The position numbers and the translations under genes are program-made. From Baylisascaris procyonis (lineage: Eukaryota > Nematoda > Chromadorea > Rhabditida > Ascarididae), in contig JAZARR010000078.1 of assembly GCA_037389465.1 (NCBI GenBank), forward strand, positions 1,364,001-1,428,000: a stretch of 64,000 bases of DNA, given 5' to 3'. Shown piece after piece: positions 14,429-25,691 of this stretch. The notes below the pieces were generated by a model that saw only the letters and a program-made list of their open reading frames with translations, did no database searches and had not been told where the DNA came from. Numbering within the stretch: the stretch's first letter is position 1; every line of letters starts with the position of its first letter.

Positions 14429-15444
14429 GTGAGGGGCAGCCGCACAAGTTGGCGTTTCACGACCGCTCGTCGGCCAACATATTTCATTGCACTTTTTTGT
14501 GCTGACGTTCCATATAAAAGGCCTAGCAAATGCACTTTCAGATGTACTTTCATCATTTTCGCCCGCCACAACTATAAGGCCTAAGCAAGAGCTTTTCATA
14601 AATAACCGTAAAAAATTACTTTCCTCCGGCTTTTATTTTCGATATTTCCTTGTTTTTAGCGTTTATCGGTTTTTTTTTTTTTTTTTTTTTTGCTCCTTGA
14701 TGAATTGATAAGTGAATAAGCATGGCGATACACGTGATTTTTTGGAAGATTGCCTATGCTGGACTATATCAGGTAGGGACGAGCCACGACGTTATCATTT
14801 TCGCCAGTCATAATATGGAGCCGAGGAAATCTACGTTTTCAACAACGCTTACCTGTGGTATGGAAGAAGAATTTAATCTTTCAATTCTCAAGTTGCTTCC
14901 TGTTTATGGACGTTTAACCTCATTTTTGACCGAAATTTTCGATCAGCTTGTATCTCTTCTGATAAAATGTTAAGCTTTTAGAACTACCGTTTTCGACCAA
15001 TGTTGAATGAGAGAGGAAATTTAGGCACAGAACTGGTCCAAAGGTAGGAAACGCTATCCACGCTTCCTCTCGAGTCCCATCATCCAATAGACACGCAGAT
15101 AAACGGGTTCATTTTAAATCATGGATCCGCCCGCAAGCAACATCATATTTGACCACATGTGCTAAAAATTTGGTTGTCGCCAATTTATTGCATTCTTTTA
15201 ATAGAAATAGAGTACGGTTTCGGAATACGAGACATAGGATCTTTCTACGCGTAATGAATGACTGGCGAGGCGTGGCGAAGAGGGTCATTTTATGAGTGAA
15301 ACCAGCTGATGAAGCGGCGTCGCTAATTTTCATGACATCCACCTGTTGAGTCTTCGTTGCCTAGTTACTTGGGTGGTGTCTGTGATGTCGATATCCGCGC
15401 GTTCACTATTTCTACTCAAAAATTTTTGCATTTCCATTTTTCAG

Positions 15445-15474
15445 ATTTCAATTCAAGCTTTGACTAGACTGTAA
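15445..15474 (+). CDS. Candidate terminal exon
   Basis: A strong acceptor (CATTTTTCAG) is followed in phase 0 by nine codons (ISIQALTRL) and TAA. Phase matches the exon ending at 14428. Small, so the evidence is mainly the acceptor and phase. Confidence 0.32.
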   Translation: MSIQALTRL

Positions 15475-15793
15475 AGTATTATTTGAAAAATTGGTATATG
15501 TTTCCATTATCCTGAAGGTTAACTCTCAAACGATTGTTTGACGGATCGCTTTCCTTGAAATCTTTGGATTCCTACAAGAAGCACATATAATCGCAAATTG
15601 TATTTGCACATCGTGTGCAGTTCGTGTGCAGTCCTGTTTCTTTTTTATTGTGGAAGTAGTGATGATAGTCGGGGGAATTGGGGGGGGGGGGTGTGGGGAG
15701 AGGCAGGCCGTATTAAGAATGGTCTTAGTTAATACAGTCGTCGTCCTCTGGGGCATTTATGCAAATGAACAAGACGTTTTTTATCGCTGTTCA

Positions 15794-15799
15794 AATAAA
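15794..15799 (+). terminator. Possible poly(A) signal for the 14-15 kb gene
   Basis: AATAAA about 320 bases after the candidate stop at 15474. A second AATAAA on this strand lies near 16303. Confidence 0.3.
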
Positions 15800-16330
15800 G
15801 TGCGCAAAAGAACAAAATTATATGCAAGTACCAATAAGAGAGTTAACCAAATTCAAACCAGAAACTATGATAGATGAGAAAGAGTTAAAATTCCAATGAT
15901 CCCATACGAATTTTTCATCTACCTTTCATCATCTCGGAGTGGGGAGGTATTATTTGAATTAAAAATGGAGAGAGGTCCATATCATTTTCCCCCTCCTCTC
16001 TTTTTCCTCAGAGAGGGGCGATGGTTGTTGATAACTAATTTTAAGATATTCTTTGAGAAGTTAAGTTCCCTTTTTATGATTCATTCCGTGCAAAGATTAC
16101 TCGTATTTCATTGTGTGCACCTGTGTATATATCTTACACTCACATTATCAGCGAGTTGAGTTGTCATGCACAGAGGTGGTGAGAAAATTCTTGCATTTTC
16201 ATGCTTTTTTTTCATCACTTTATGTCCTCTTATTGTTATACCTTTAAGCGTAATTTTGGCCTATTTTAAATAATGTTATAATATTTGACTAAAATAGAAA
16301 CAAATAAAGTGGTTTAGTTTTTATAGTGGT

Positions 16331-16336
16331 TTTATT
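16331..16336 (-). terminator. Poly(A) signal of the - strand gene
   Basis: AATAAA on the - strand just after the TGA at 16359-16361. Confidence 0.55.
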
Positions 16337-16358
16337 AGACATTTAACACATATCTTCT

Positions 16359-16526
16359 TCACCGTTGTTTGTGATGGTGGTCATTGTTCGATTCAGTCGT
16401 CTGATTCATCATCCGCAATGCGTCAGCTATTTGTTCGAATCGCCAAAACCATCTCATTAATAGCCAATGATTATTCATTTGTTGGTGACTTTCAATGCTA
16501 TCTTGCAAGTTCCCATGCAATAGTGT
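16359..16526 (-). CDS. Terminal exon of a - strand gene
   Basis: On the - strand, the acceptor CACACACAG is followed by 55 codons and TGA: TLLHGNLQDSIESHQQMN, HWLLMRWFWRFEQIAD and a polar His-rich end (NNDHHHKQR). AATAAA lies 23 bases beyond the stop, a typical compact nematode 3' end. The amphipathic W/F-rich helix is notable. Family not recognised. Confidence 0.48.
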   Translation of the reverse strand, partial: TLLHGNLQDSIESHQQMNNHWLLMRWFWRFEQIADALRMMNQTTESNNDHHHKQR

Positions 16527-16686
16527 CTGTGTGTGTGTAGATGTCTGTGTATGCATGTCTGTCTGTCAACTTGAAAAGCACTCGAACTTGAGTCGTGCAA
16601 TTTGATGGGTATAACATACACTGCAGGCTAGCCTGTAATACCGTACTTCCTATTGAGCCGTCATCTTCAAAGGAAGCTATGAACAA

Positions 16687-16728
16687 TTAAAGGTGCCGGA
16701 AAAAAAATTCATGCATTTTTCACCGGCC
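16687..16728. repeat. Dispersed hairpin-like repeat, copy 1
   Basis: A sequence opening TTAAAGGTGCCGG and closing TTTTTCACCGGCC around a central ATGCAT. GCCGG and CCGGC ends make it partly palindromic. A diverged copy is at 43508-43547; both are followed within 100 bases by a GCAAGA-TGCAAG motif. Confidence 0.7.
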
Positions 16729-17799
16729 ATATATTCTATTTAATGCTGTCGATTTGCAGAAGAATAGCTGTTTTTGTGCAAGACTCGTGCAAGCGAGCGG
16801 ATCATCCAGTCAGCTAACATATGAGGGCATCATTTTACCTTTTTTCCTTTTTTTTTGGTGACTTGTGAGGTTCATGTTGGATGTTCATATCATCTACGAC
16901 TTCTATATTGTTGGTGACGATTCTATCCAGTAGACAGGCTGTCAAATTTTATAATTCTGTAAACTTTATCGGTTGCTATGTTGTTTATGATGATTGCGCT
17001 TTATTTTGCACCACGTATACATCTAACAAAGGTGAATTTCATTAGCGTTGATTTGACCGGATTCTACGAAAGATTCAGAACTGCGTCCACTATCCTTTTG
17101 TGAGGTGCTAGAATTGATTGCAGCATTCTCAACTAGTGCTTGAGGGGAAGCAATTCCTAGCGGAAGGTTTTTCCGCTTTCTAAAATGCATAACCTGAGCG
17201 ACAAGTTTTGCTAAATTTATTCTGAGAAATTTCGTTTGCGAGAGTTATTTCCCAACGACTCAGATAGCGAATAAGAAATTGCCAATTGTTCCTCATTTCT
17301 AAAGTACAGGGAATAAGAAAATGGTATTTTATTGGGTTTTTTTTTTCAAAACCAGAAAATCGATATCTGCCAAAAGCACATCTGCTACATTCGTTTATAA
17401 ATTTCAACAGACATTACATCGCACAAGTTTCTCAACCTTGTTAATCAAAGAACAAAAATTTTCATTGTAAGAAATCATGATAGGTTAATGAAAGGTGGCA
17501 GATGCGGTGATAAACGTGCGTTGCGGTAATATGGCGCATAAATGTATATATTAGTGATGCGTTTGATTGAGAATCCGAATCCGTTCCACCCATCACGTTT
17601 TCTCATCGATTTGCAGCGTACGCTTAAGTTTTTTTCCTGAATAAAGTCTACAGTGATGACATTGAATCTACGTGCATAAGTGTATGCGTTTTCGACTCTT
17701 GAGCTGATAAGTCTACAACGATTGAATTTAGGCACAATCTAATCCTTGTGATCTCTGAGATTTGAAATTCTCTCAGCTCTTTATGCATTCCGCTTTTTG

Positions 17800-17987
17800 A
17801 GCATCTGAACGTTTGAAGGTGATGTGATATATGCAGACGGAATTTTTTTTGAACGAGTCATAAGGAAAACAAAATTTTAAAAAGTATTGCAATCGGTTGG
17901 GTGCATTATTTATTTCCGGATGTTGATGGTGGTCATTCAGGCTTGATTGCAAAAGGCGCGTATTGTGCGAATCTCCTATGCATTGTC
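17800..17987 (-). CDS. Candidate internal exon (donor unresolved)
   Basis: On the - strand, the acceptor AAATTAG at 17988 joins in phase to the exon at 18461-18615. The frame reads DSHNTRLLQSSLNDHHQ and PEINNAPNRLQYF. No good donor is visible, so the lower bound is approximate. Confidence 0.25.
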
Positions 17988-18460
17988 CTAATTTTTTCAA
18001 AATATAAGTTCCGGATTTAGCACAATCATTTTCGACTGTGCTGCGCTATTTTATTGACATTTTTGTTCATTTCTTCGGCACTTTTGTTTCTTCGTTTCGA
18101 TGTGTATTTAATATCCACGACGAATTTTCAGGGACAAATTAGGCATGAAAAACATAAGCTGTGATTCGATTGGTGATGTGTTTGCGTTTTGTGGCATTTA
18201 TTTCCACGATAAAATACTGGAAAATGGGATAATTTGAATGGAATAGTGTGCGAGAGGCAACTTAACGATGACAATTAAAAAGCAAACCTGAAACCACAAG
18301 GACGTAAACCCAAACGAATGAGAATAGCACTCTGTGCAATCTACGCGAGTTTATCTTTTTCTCTTGATTATCGCTCAGAGTTTTTTCTCTATCACGAAAT
18401 TCTTTTATGTGCTCACGTCAAATTACAAGGCCAAATAGTAAGTGATTTGTAGTTGTTTAC

Positions 18461-18615
18461 TGCTGAGGGATGATTTTGAGTCAAGTAAGGACTCAGCTGA
18501 GGAATTATTCGGTGAAAGTAGGCACATCAGGATATGATTCGATCGGGCTCGTTGGATATATTCGGTTAACATGCAGAAATCACGGATTTCAACACAATGG
18601 CGATTCAAATTGTGG
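18461..18615 (-). CDS. Probable internal exon on the - strand
   Basis: On the - strand, the acceptor ATAATTTCAG and donor GTAAAC bound 51 codons plus split codons: NLNRHCVEIRDFCMLTEYI, QRARSNHILMCLLSP, then Ser-rich. Probably the same gene as the terminal exon at 16359-16526. Unrecognised. Confidence 0.4.
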
Positions 18616-21463
18616 CTGAAATTATCGTAGCTCAACGCTCGAACAAAGCAGCATACAATATTTTTGCGGAGCATATTTTCTAAGGGGAGGGGGGGGGGGA
18701 GGTAGGCAGATGGAATGGGTGGACAACCAGAAAACTTTTCAAAATATCCCATTTCTTGGTTATATATTGTGCATCAGTAATAATCGAGTAGATAAATTCT
18801 TATGTGTAAAGAATGTTGGACGTATATGGAGATTTATCGTCGAGCAGAAAAAACGTGAAATCTTTCGCAGTTTACAAGTGGAGTATAACGGTATGAAAGG
18901 AAGTTTTTGAAGAAATATAAAATGGAATTGCTTCCGGAATCGACCCAGTAAACGAAATTGATGGTTGAGTGGCGATTAGACACGCTAAGGCGTGATTTCT
19001 TGCATCGACAGTATATGATAAGAACCTATCATCACTAACGCTGTACTGTTAAGAACAATAAAGAACATGAGAAATATGCGGGGAAAGTTGAAATTCCCCT
19101 TTCATTTCTATATCTGACTGAAAAAAGGGTTTAGTTAGCCAGCTGAAGTTAGTACCTTTTTACCGATTGCTATAGCGATTCCTTTCTGCAAACGTATATA
19201 CTTGCTGCAGTTGTTTGAAGCTGGTTTGGAACGGGATGTTGCTGTCAGTTATCAAAAATCAAGAGTTCAAAACGACTATTGCGGAATCCTGATTTTAGTA
19301 GTCTCACTTTCAGGTTGATTTATTAATGTTGGTTTTTGCTTTTGATGTAAGAATGATTTATTCGTAATCTAGGTTTTAAATGAGCATTTAAGGCGTTCTT
19401 GTGATTCGATAAACGAGGCAAAATATTTGAAGTTTTGTTGAATTGGTAAAAGCATTTTTGAAAATGGGGGAGAATAGCCTTTTGAACCTTAATAGACCTC
19501 TTGCATTTTAAAGCATATCGCAATATTAGATTAAAAATTCGAGTACTTTTGCTGGAAATTTTTCGGCACAAAGTATAAGTCGAAGATTACGAAAGAAATG
19601 TTTTTGAAATTCGTTTTGTTTTCGCATTTCATTCATTCGTTCATTCATTCATTTTTTTTTTCTATTTGACAAAGGTGAAAATGACTTTGAATTGAGTGGA
19701 AGTTATTGTCGCCAAAAATGGTTACCGAAAGAGCGAAGAAACACATCGATGGGCAATAACATTCGAGAAAGTAAACGAGGTATTTCTTATGGGGGTTGTT
19801 CGCATGACTCAATTCAACGCAAATACGTTCACCTGTCAATTTGAATTCTCAACGAAAATTTTGAAAGAATTATTGAGTTGCATGAGGCATTTCATTTTAA
19901 AAGAATTTACGACTATCGTCTCGTTAATTGATTTATTTCATTGTTATGTGCAGCTGGATTCGACTGTCAAACGAATCAACTAGAATGATGGGCGTAGGTG
20001 ACAATATGACCTTCGTATTACTGTGGTTCACCGGAAAGATCTTATTGCTCATATTTCAACTAGCGAATGTTTGCTGAAATTCCTTTTTTCATATATTTTG
20101 CATCGCATTCACTCTACTAATTATTAATTACGCTTCGTTTGTTTTAATGATCGTTTCTTGATTTTAAGGGTGGGATTTGTCTCGTTTCTCTTCGAAAACT
20201 ATCTCTAACTCACCGTATATTTTTTTTTCTTCACCAACATTGTGGTATGAATTTTCACGTAGGCCTTTGCTTAATGCTGTTTTTGTTAAAGGATGGGATT
20301 ATTGCCTAGTGGGATTTATTTTTCGTCTTAATGGGGAAATTTATTCGCTAGATGAGATTGTTATGAGTTCCGTTCTTTTTTCTTGCGATGTTATTAATCC
20401 TTGCCTCGAAGTTTATTAGTTGAAATGCTGTGATGTTTTTTTTATTATTGGTGTTGCTTGAATAGACGCATCCAGGTGAGACGCTTCGATGCAGTTCGAC
20501 GTCCTTGCTGATAGAGCTTCGTCTAGATCTCAGTGGGGTACAAGCCTTGCGGCTTTAAAATATGGAATTGGCTTTTGTTACAAAGAGAATTTAAAGTTGT
20601 TGTTGTTGTAATTGACGCATTTTAACGATCGATAAAGCATTTTTATTTATTGTTCGCTAAACTGATGAGAGTCTAAACGGTCGTTTATGATTTACTTCGT
20701 TTGATCACCTTTGCCGTTCGAAGCCAGGTGTGCTACCCACTCGAAGATGATGTCTTCATTAATCAAGCACATCTGCGATAAGCTTTCTATATGAATAGTT
20801 ACCTCATATGCCGCTAGCAATAATTTGTTATAGAATACTGCGGCATTGCTTTTTTCCGTAATTTGATATTACGGTATGTTATGACTGGGCAGATATTCAC
20901 ATTACTCGATGAGCTGTCGTATAACTAGCCAAAGAATTGTTGATGAAATGGAGCATAAAGTTTCACTGAAGGAGCTGATTTCTCTGTCGATTACCGATAT
21001 TACTTATGCGTTGCATTTGTTTGGGCATTTGGTGTGTTCCAAAAGGTATGAAATTCAACTAGCCATAGGGTTGCTCCTTAATTTACCTATTCAACTATTT
21101 TTTTGGTAATGTTTTTGCTCATAAGAGAGCCATTTGCGCTGTTGCACACTTCAAACGTGGCCAGCTTAAGGGAGAAGCCGTTGGATGTTCGACATCTTCA
21201 CGTCTGAACGGTCATTGCTTATCTTAGTGTCGTCTCGGTACTCATGGTGTTAAGAATTGCACTTAATAACCTGAATGTTAGATATTCGAATGAGCGTTGT
21301 AGTGATGAGGTATATTCTGGAAGTCATTAGCAAATTTATATCATGCTGTTGTCAGTAGTTGATGTTCTGTGGTGATCGCTCATCCACTGCACAAATTGAA
21401 TACCATATTGAATGGAACGTTTGGTGGTGTGCAGTGAAGTAGTTGACAACTGAGTGGGTGTTG
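18616..21463. other. Region upstream of apl-1
   Basis: No supported coding exon. It contains a poly(G) tract at about 18686-18700. It separates the - strand gene from the apl-1 start and so probably holds the apl-1 promoter, but I can name no element. Confidence 0.45.
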
Positions 21464-21470
21464 ATTTCAG
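21464..21470 (+). promoter_or_regulatory. Probable spliced-leader trans-splice acceptor of apl-1
   Basis: A GATTTCAG acceptor ends at 21470, four bases (TGCA) before the apl-1 ATG. No donor-linked upstream coding exon is needed because the signal peptide starts here. Such a minimal leader is typical of SL trans-spliced nematode mRNAs. A cis-spliced upstream 5' UTR exon is the alternative. Confidence 0.6.
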
Positions 21471-21543
21471 TGCAATGAGAGCGGCTCGCTTGATGACCAT
21501 CTTACTTTTCGTCTTCCCTTTCGCCCTTTCCGCCTATATTGAG
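21471..21543 (+). CDS. apl-1: apl-1 exon 1 (signal peptide)
   Basis: The ATG at 21475 opens a basic-hydrophobic signal sequence (MRAARLM then [12 protein letters not shown], cleavage probably after residue 20). The exon ends in GAG followed by the consensus donor GTAAGT, phase 0. An in-frame GTG further upstream (21454) lies before the acceptor and was not used. Confidence 0.93.
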
Positions 21544-24500
21544 GTAAGTCATTTACTTTTGAGTATTTGCTGTTGTCGTATCGTGTTGTTATTATTTACA
21601 GGCTTACTTAACAGAATTTGTAGTTTTTTTCCTGCCAAGAATATTTAAATATTAAGGTGGAAATCTTCGAATGTTATATTAGCACTTACATTTCGCACCA
21701 CAGATCCATTACATACCTTCATTCAGAAGGAAAAAGTAGGCTTCGAAAAGAGTGTTAACGCGTGTTGTCTGAAGAAGTCACCAAAAAATGATGAGGTTAG
21801 CAGAGTCCGATCTTCGAAGATTGCAGTTTTTCACTGTGGAAGCGTACCTTTCAGCTTATTATTTCTGATTTTATCAGATTTATTTCTTGTTTAAGGATTA
21901 AGTATTGCTCTTTTACATATTTCTTCGTTTCGTGATCATGCAGCGAGCCCATTTCTTATGTCTACAAAGAGCATCATACTAAAGACGGGTGAAATTGCTC
22001 ACAACTCATATTGTCGTTAAGTGCCAGCTTTGTATCACTTTTGTGGTTGTCTATTTGCATTGGTACATCCGTATTTCCGTTTAGAAGTTAGCTGTCAGTG
22101 CTCGCTTGTCTCGATTTTGTGTTCTTGTGCATCGCTTCTCAGCGCAGTATTGACTTACGTCAAAGAAGCTATTAAAAAGAGCGATTGAGTTGATCGAATT
22201 TCAGCGTTGTGCCTTTAGCAAAGAACACAGCGCCTCCTCATTGAGCAGCTCTGTTTGCACACGCCGTTGCGAACAAACTCCCCTAACCCATTGAGTACAT
22301 CGAACTGCCGCACTGCGTTGCTCCTTTACGTAACCAAGGGGTTTGCGGCAACTATTTTCGGTTTATTGAAATTCACATCGCACGTAACATACTAACTCAA
22401 CTGCAGGATACCCAAGGAGGAGGGTATTGGTATGCCGAAATGTTACGTCTAGAATCACTTTGATACATATGAAGGTTGCAACTGCATTGCTAAAGTAGTA
22501 TGTTCAAAGAGCTGCTTTTTTTTAACAAAATTGTTTCCCTGAGTTTTGAGAGACATCCAAGAACACAACTGTAAGGGCATTCCTGTCGAAATCTTCTTGC
22601 AAACGGCAATGGAATTCCTGTTTTCAATAATTGCACGTAGTGGGTTGTAGCATAAGTGAGAAATATGCCCTGGAACTTAACGAAAGACGCTCGTGAAAGG
22701 TGATTTCCGTGTGCATGGAGTATTGTTGCATGACTTCCGTAGGAGTTGTACATTTTTTAAAGAAGAATTATTAGAATGCCACCCATTAACCATCAAAAAC
22801 TGTTTAATTTATTCTTTTCCCATTCCCTTGTATTCCTGATAGTGAGAATAGAACATCGTTCTACAATGGATGCATCTTTAGTGGTGATTTTAGTCTGAGG
22901 TTGAAGGGTTGAAATGAGTATAAATCAGTTCGATTTCCAATTCAGCGGGGTCATTTCCATAGGATAGGGAAAGCTAATGTTGTATCAGTCAGCTCTCACT
23001 CAGGAACTGAGGAACCGCGCTGTTGAATGCTCTTCGTTTCTCCTCGTCGACACCGGAGGGTTTGATCAAATTGACTATTGGAAGGATGACAAACTGCCTT
23101 TATTAGCAGGAACTGATGTGTGACATGAATGGATGTTATAGCGGATACGTGCACTTCTACACTTTCTTGAGTTAATATTTGTTAGCTTCGTTGCGATGAA
23201 TTTTAGCGCCATCGGCACTCATCCCACTAGGCCGGTATTGGTCGGCAGTTACGACTGAAGCATAGAAGTATGGCATTTATTTTTTCGCATGAGCACTTTT
23301 TCAGGTTTCTTGGTTTTTTTCCAGAATTTTTATAATTGCTTTCTATTAAAGGTCTTAAAAATGTAGTATCTTTCCGTTTTCCATTTTTCTACACTATTCC
23401 TCACTCTGCCCCTTGATTTCCATTTTTGTAAATAAATATGCGCAAAGTGGAGCGATGGAAAACTTTAGGCATAGAATGATATTTCTGCAATTGGAGGTTT
23501 TTAAACTGATCGTTCGTTCGCCAGATTCAGTTTAGGGAAAGCTTTGGCTTCAGCGCTTTTAGGAAATTTGTTAGCGAAAAGTGCTCCATTGAGAGTTTTA
23601 TGCGCGCAGCCAAGGTTGTGCTAAAAGAAATAATACCCAAAGCGGGTCGCTTGTTGTTCAGATGTCCGTCGAGTTGTTTTCGATGTGCTGACAGTATTGC
23701 CATCAATTTTTGCCCATTCTTACGCCAATAAAAAATTGCATCTTTCTAAAACCAATGGCAGTGATGTATTTGTCGTGAAAAAAGGCTGAAACTTTCCGCA
23801 CTCTCTAAAGTCGCAAATTTTTTTGCATTTTCAAAATATTTCCAAGAGAATTTTGAAGGGGTCGGTTGATCACTGTTTCTTTCATTTCATTCAAGGTAGG
23901 CGTTTATGAAACGAAAGGAGTCTCGTCTCATGTATAGATGGATATTTTTCTTCAACACTCATGCAGTATCACGGAAGTAGGTTGAGGGGAGTGAGGAGGT
24001 AGGTTATAGAAGGCCATATAGCCCTCAGGTGTGGAGTTAAATAAGCTCTGTCTCATTAGACGGGCATTTTTCTGCAAGTCACCGTATCTGATGGGAATCT
24101 ACATAATCCGCATTTCTGCGTGGCATTGTGCATCATTTTGATGGTGATCTCGGATTGTGTTGTGTATGTGAAGAATAAATTATGCGAAATCGAACGTAAA
24201 TTAACAAGAACTGTCTAGCTGAACTCGAAATTCGAATCTAAACCGTTGTTAATTTGCTTTACTCTTCCTCAGAAAGTTGCCCATGAAATGCGGCATTTAA
24301 ACCCATGACTGAATTAGCAGTTTTATTTGACACAGTATGTTTTGCATATGAAGTTTAATCTTGAATAGTCCCTGCAATTATATATGACTAATTTAAGGAT
24401 CCTTATGGCTGCATCGCTATGGTTATCGGCTGATATACGAATAAATTCTTTTGGAATTGAATATTTCTCGTTGGGTGTGCTAGAGAGAGTTTTAAGTTTT

Positions 24501-25630
24501 CGAAAGGTGAATTTGATGCATGCGGCTTGAAGAAACTTCAGCACTTTTATCGCCGAAAAATGGAAAAGGCAACTGATCGTAGAACAGTGCATTGGTCGTG
24601 CTACAAAAACAAACCCTATTTCTTTGCCAGAAAGAACTTCATTTCTTGGCAAAAAAGTTGTTTCTTTTTTACAGTTATATCAGAATTTTTCTTGCCAACA
24701 GTCTCATTCTTTCCGTTGATTCCTTCTTGTTTTAAATTTTTTTTCTCCATTAAAGCTTTTCTTAAAAAATCATTCGTCGAATAATCCACCTTTTTTCTCT
24801 TTCCATTTTGTTTAGTTTTACTCTGAAATTGCAAATCACATTGCATTGTTGAATGCGCTCATGAAAGATTTGATTGGATACGCAGTTTCAAATTATCCAT
24901 TTCCCATTGTTGTCGATGAACCTTTTTTCGATCGTATGCCCATTATCGAAACATCGCTCCCCGAATGAATTTTTCGCTATGAAGTATTCGGATGGCCATA
25001 TTCCGAAGAGGTGAGATGGGAATGGAGGGGAGGGGAGGTTCTTGATGAACATCACAACTGTAATCACTAAATCGCTAAATATGGGAGTCGGAGATAGAAA
25101 TAGGCAAATCAATGGAGGATCGCTTGATGAACATTGAGGTTTTGTAAAATTGTGCATTCGTTTCTTTGCCACATTCATGCCCTCAAGATCCAATGAAGCA
25201 TCATGCTTTGCTTTGGGCATACATTCAGCAAATATATTTTAGCCTATATATAACAGCATTGTTGAAGATGCACTCGTTCATAATGAAGCAGCGTTGAAAG
25301 CATGTAGACGTTTTTGTCTAAAAAATAATAATAAAGCATATACGTATATGTTGTAATTAGAAGTTGGCGTTTTCAGAGCTTTTGTGGTAATGAAGTTTAT
25401 TTTGCCCATAGCAAGGAAACGATTGTTTTGATTTTCTTTCTCTCGTCCCTTATTTTTATTGTTACATTTTTCAAAAAAAGAAAAAATTTTCATCTTCTTT
25501 CAGGGCCCGATTACAATGTTTGTTGGGAGTTTTATGAATGGTGATGCTTGAGACTATTTCCTACCCTCATTCCTACGAAATAGCTCGCTGTAGTTCTTTT
25601 TTGAAGCATTCAGCTTTCTCAAGTTCTTTA

Positions 25631-25691
<61 letters not shown>

